From assembly GCF_039543565.1 (NCBI RefSeq), contig NZ_BAABJZ010000016.1, positions 1 through 64,000 of the forward strand: a stretch of 64,000 nt of DNA, given 5' to 3'. Below the pieces are notes generated by a model that had not been told where the DNA came from, searched no databases, and saw only the letters and a list, made by a program, of their open reading frames with translations. Positions 61,171 to 64,000 of the stretch are shown in pieces. How positions within the stretch are numbered: position 1 is the stretch's first letter; each line of letters starts with the position of its first letter. Position numbers and translations under genes: made by a program. This stretch comes from Ferrimonas pelagia. GTDB lineage: Bacteria > Pseudomonadota > Gammaproteobacteria > Enterobacterales > Shewanellaceae.

Positions 61171-63264
61171 TTAGGTGCCCGGGGACTGCACCATGCCGCG
61201 GTGATCCAGCGCGGCGACGCCGGCATCGATGCGCACTTTGGTGGCGACGCCGTCGCTGGTGAAGCCCTCGTGCTGGTCGATAAACGGCGCTTCGACGCCG
61301 TTGAGGTAGGCCACCTCGATGGTGTCACGGCCCTTCGGCGCGGCCAGGTACCACTTCTTGGCGCTGTCGTCATCGAGTCGTGGCTCGGCGATGACGTCGG
61401 CAAAGTTCTGCACCGGGTTGGCGATGCCGCTGTTGATGTCGGCCCCTTTGACCGAGACCGATTTGATGGTCTGGAGGGTGCTGGCTTCCAGCGCGGTGGG
61501 CACCAGCACGAAGCCGGGGCGGATGTTGAGGTGGCGAGTGCCGGATTTCTGGGTGCGCATCTTCTGCCGCGCCTTGTCCAGGTTATCCACCGTCGGCGCG
61601 CCGCTGGCGATGTTGTTGTGATCGGCATGGAACAGCGCTTTGCCATCGCTCATTTCCGGGTTGCTGGTGAGCACGGCATACACCAGATCGCCGATGGTTG
61701 CTTTGGCAGCGCGCCCCATCGCCATCGGCATGTCGGACAGAATGCGCAGATCGTCGTTGATGATGGCTTGGCGGTTGATGGAGAAGATCTCGCCGTAGGT
61801 GGCCAGGGCGATGGCTTCGCCGCGATCAGCGACGGTGATGTGCTTGTACTCGGCCCCCGGGCGCACTTCCCGCAGGGTGGGCAGACTCTCGATGCCAACG
61901 CGGTTGGAGACCTTAAAGTCGGACAGACTGCCCTTCTTGGTCCACTGCTCGAAGGTCTCTTCGCTTTCATCCCAGCCCATCAGCACGGACTTGTAGGCGA
62001 CGTCCATCAGGATATTGCCGAAGTCACTGTTGCCGTGGGTGAAGGCGAGGCCGACGATCTGCAGTGGGTTCATGCCGGCGATGCCGATGCCGCGATCGAT
62101 CAGGGAGGCGCGGGCGAACTCGCGCAGGGTCATGTGGGCGTAGGGGTTGTCCTGCTTATCCTTGGCTTCGCCGTCGGTGGCATGGCCAAGACGCATCTGC
62201 AGCGCCATCTTGACGCTATCACCGACGATATTGCCGTTATCGGCGTGGATGTGACCGCCACCGCTAGGGGTGCTGTCTTTACCCAGATGAGCGAGGATCT
62301 TGTCCTTGGCCATCTCGATGGTGCAGCTCATGTCGTTCTGACATTCGGCGATGACGCTAGCGATGGCTTCAGCCCGGGTACCGCCGAAGTTGGCGGCGAG
62401 GTTGCCGATGTTGGTGCGGCGGGTCTGCTCTTCCTGCTTAATGCGGGCGCGGATCTGCGCTTCGGTTTCAGCGATTGGCGCGGGTTGCGGGGTTGCCTGC
62501 GGGGCCGGGGTGGCTTGCGGGGCAGGCGGCTTGGGGCTGTTCCCTTGCGGGTTGAGCAGAGCGGTTAATTGCTCGGGCATGGTTTCAAACTCCTGTAAGC
62601 GTTTGGAGGATAAGGAGGCCACCGCCTGCAGCGGTTCGGCCAGCTGATCAGCAAAGCCTTTCTCAACGGCTTCGGCGCCGCTCATCCAGGTTTCGTCTTT
62701 CAACATTTGGGTCAGGCTGTCGTCATCAAGGCCGGTTTTGTCGCGGTAGGCGGACATCAAGGTGCCTTCGACTTTGTCGAGCAGCTCGGCGTAGCGGCGC
62801 ATCTCGTCGGCGTCACCGCCCTGTATGCCCCACGGTTTGTGGATCATCATCATGGCGTTAGCGGGCATGATGATGGTGCCGCCGGCCATGGCGATAACGG
62901 AGCCCATGGACGCGGCTAGGCCGTCGATGTGGACGGTGACGTGGGCTTTGTGTTGCTTGAGCAGGTTGTAGATGGCCATGCCTTCGAACACGTCGCCACC
63001 CGGGGAGTGCAGCCGCAGGGTGATCTGGCTGACATCGCCGAGGGCTTTGAGCTCGGTGGCGAACTGACGGGCGCTAATGCCCCAACCGCCGATCTCGTCG
63101 TAGATGCAGATCTCGGCGCCCGCATTACCACTGGCTTTGATGCTGTACCAGGTTTCACTCAGCGGGCTGACCTGCTCCGCATTGAGGCCGGCGCTGGCTT
63201 GGGGTGGCATCAGGCCGCTGGCCAGTGCCATGGCCGCGGCCAGCGAGGTTTTACTCGTCTTCAT
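61171..63264 (-). CDS. ClpP-like prohead protease fused to major capsid protein
   Basis: The predicted 697-residue fusion. Residues about 35-215 form an S14 ClpP-like protease: HSPGGDVFEG, catalytic Ser in GLAASMGSVIAMAGG and His in MMMIHKPWGIQGG. After a Pro/Ala/Gln linker (about 245-270) comes the capsid region (VAYKSVLMGWDESEETF, RGEAIALATYGEIFSINRQAIINDD, HNNIASG). The protease part cuts the scaffold and itself during head maturation. AAGGAACC precedes ATG 63264. The start overlaps the portal gene by 14 bases. Confidence 0.9.
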   Translation of the reverse strand: MKTSKTSLAAAMALASGLMPPQASAGLNAEQVSPLSETWYSIKASGNAGAEICIYDEIGGWGISARQFATELKALGDVSQITLRLHSPGGDVFEGMAIYNLLKQHKAHVTVHIDGLAASMGSVIAMAGGTIIMPANAMMMIHKPWGIQGGDADEMRRYAELLDKVEGTLMSAYRDKTGLDDDSLTQMLKDETWMSGAEAVEKGFADQLAEPLQAVASLSSKRLQEFETMPEQLTALLNPQGNSPKPPAPQATPAPQATPQPAPIAETEAQIRARIKQEEQTRRTNIGNLAANFGGTRAEAIASVIAECQNDMSCTIEMAKDKILAHLGKDSTPSGGGHIHADNGNIVGDSVKMALQMRLGHATDGEAKDKQDNPYAHMTLREFARASLIDRGIGIAGMNPLQIVGLAFTHGNSDFGNILMDVAYKSVLMGWDESEETFEQWTKKGSLSDFKVSNRVGIESLPTLREVRPGAEYKHITVADRGEAIALATYGEIFSINRQAIINDDLRILSDMPMAMGRAAKATIGDLVYAVLTSNPEMSDGKALFHADHNNIASGAPTVDNLDKARQKMRTQKSGTRHLNIRPGFVLVPTALEASTLQTIKSVSVKGADINSGIANPVQNFADVIAEPRLDDDSAKKWYLAAPKGRDTIEVAYLNGVEAPFIDQHEGFTSDGVATKVRIDAGVAALDHRGMVQSPGT

Positions 63265-64000
63265 TGGCGGTTCCTTCGGGGTTGTCATCTGAAAGATTGG
63301 ATTGACCGGAATGCCCCACCCCGGCGTTGGAGACTTGGCCGGCGTCGGTATCGAACGTCAGGTTGTGCTCGAGGTTGTAGGTGACCTCGCCGACCCGCTG
63401 GGCCAGCACTTCGTCGGGGTTGTCACCGGCTGCGCGGATCCACTGGGCTTGGGTACCGGCGCCGCCGCGGATGCGCATCTTCCAGCCTTGGGCTTCTTTG
63501 TAGGGATCGATCCATGGCATCACTGGGCCGCTGTAGGTCGCGTCGAACAGGGTGTCACGGTCGACGTCGACAGGAAGCACCAGCGGGTTATCCCGCCGCA
63601 GGGTTTCCATCTCGAGCCAGGCGCGGTAGTTGGGCCGTGCCCATTGAGCGACGAACTCGTCCTGCAGCACGGCGAAGCCCTCGAACTGCTCCACCAATTC
63701 CTGCCGTTGGCTGGAGTAGCTGCCTTTGTAGTCGCGGGCGATGGAGCTGTAACCGGAGCGGGTCCCCGCGGCGACGGCGCGCAGCTGGCCGTTACGGAAC
63801 TCGCTGAGGTGGGTGTTGGGCCGGTTGGACTCGATCATGCCGACCGATTCACCGGGTTTGAGATCGTCAAAGGTGGTGCCGGGGCCGAAGTTGATCTGAC
63901 GTTGCTTGCCGTTGCCCTGCCCTTCGCTGCCCTCCCAGCTCTGGGCGTCTCCGCGTTTGATGTAGAACGCCAGCGCGGCGGCGATGCGGGCGGCGACCCG
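63251..64000 (-). CDS. Phage portal protein, lambda type, C-terminal part
   Basis: Open through the window end; 249 residues are visible (reading in frame from base 64000). The segment GPGTTFDDLKPGES followed by SNRPNTHLSEFRNGQLRAVAAG is the lambda-portal signature. The N-terminal half lies outside the window. The portal forms the DNA entry channel of the head and anchors terminase. Confidence 0.92.
   Translation of the reverse strand, partial: RVAARIAAALAFYIKRGDAQSWEGSEGQGNGKQRQINFGPGTTFDDLKPGESVGMIESNRPNTHLSEFRNGQLRAVAAGTRSGYSSIARDYKGSYSSQRQELVEQFEGFAVLQDEFVAQWARPNYRAWLEMETLRRDNPLVLPVDVDRDTLFDATYSGPVMPWIDPYKEAQGWKMRIRGGAGTQAQWIRAAGDNPDEVLAQRVGEVTYNLEHNLTFDTDAGQVSNAGVGHSGQSNLSDDNPEGTANEDE

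Larger units (their letters stand above)
47400..64000 (-). mobile_element. Lambda-like long-tailed prophage, late (head and tail) region, partial
   Basis: Read on the minus strand from the window end: portal, protease-capsid fusion, DUF2190 protein, connector, tail terminator, tail tube, G/GT, tape measure, tail-tip proteins, fibre, NlpC/P60, J. The order is that of lambda-type siphophages, and no contractile sheath or baseplate genes are seen. The late operon stops at the terminator near 47427, then host sequence resumes. Terminase, integrase, lysis and regulatory genes lie beyond 64000. The 47400 edge is approximate. Confidence 0.9.

Noticed and set aside
61201..62568. A 455-codon open frame antisense to the protease-capsid gene
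   Set aside because: Shadow frame of a GC-biased gene; composition is Gly/Val/Asp-rich without domains, and the opposite strand holds a clear capsid and protease.
47400..64000. Mu-like transposable prophage
   Set aside because: The protease-capsid fusion and DUF2190 protein also occur in some transposable phages, but the lambda-type portal and the G/GT, tape measure, NlpC, J order fit a lambda-like siphophage; no transposase or Mu-like end is seen in the window.

Overview
The window looks like the chromosome of a gammaproteobacterium. Supporting features are an E. coli-like yceD-rpmF-plsX-fabH-fabD-fabG-acpP-fabF cluster, E. coli-type exonuclease I and cytidine deaminase, rluC divergent from rne, AstE, and a NadA whose iron-sulfur cysteines fall at the E. 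coli positions. The genus cannot be fixed from sequence alone; a marine Alteromonadales/Aeromonadales-like host is a guess.

Layout. 1-124: end of an IS256-family insertion sequence. 273-360: tRNA-Ser(GGA) with promoter and terminator. 437-2370: a CHAD-domain protein and nadA. 2499-15295: a complete Tad (Flp) pilus operon on the minus strand, reading flp, tadV, an AAA ATPase, rcpC/cpaB, rcpA, a small lipoprotein, tadG-like, two tadE-like pseudopilins, tadZ, tadA, tadB, tadC, tadD. 15828-17525: an L,D-transpeptidase and a small membrane protein, separated by a 15-bp perfect hairpin. 17608-21326: a branched-chain 2-oxoacid dehydrogenase operon (E1 alpha, E1 beta, E2; no E3). 21507-33458: mixed metabolism and repair genes (astE, msrA, ylqF, an orphan acyl-CoA carboxyltransferase with a TetR regulator, a GNAT enzyme, sbcB, cdd, a beta-hydroxyacid dehydrogenase) and an exported LruC-domain protein with a lipoprotein partner. 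33620-39765: fatty acid and phospholipid synthesis cluster. 39968-46573: yceF, a DUF962 protein, a HAD phosphatase, rluC, and rne with a very repetitive C-terminal half. 46629-47123: a low-molecular-weight tyrosine phosphatase.

From about 47.4 kb to the window end there is the late region of a lambda-like, long-tailed prophage, read on the minus strand: portal (cut by the window end), ClpP-like protease fused to major capsid protein, DUF2190 protein, head-tail and tail-terminator proteins, tail tube, tail chaperone G/GT with a -1 frameshift signal, tape measure, tail-tip proteins, an SGNH-hydrolase tail fibre, an NlpC/P60 peptidase and a J-like tip protein. Two genes on the opposite strand (an HTH protein and a membrane zinc-ribbon protein) interrupt the late operon and look like morons. 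Terminase, integrase, lysis and immunity genes are not in the window.

The most unusual item is the tail fibre at 51756-53810. Its SGNH esterase domain appears circularly permuted: the Asp-x-x-His block, normally last, lies before the catalytic-Ser block, and the protein stops exactly where the normal order would continue into the Asp-His half. Other points worth following are the A-AAA-AAC frameshift site, two membrane-tethered zinc-ribbon proteins in the prophage, the AAA ATPase built into the Tad operon, and the repeats in RNase E.
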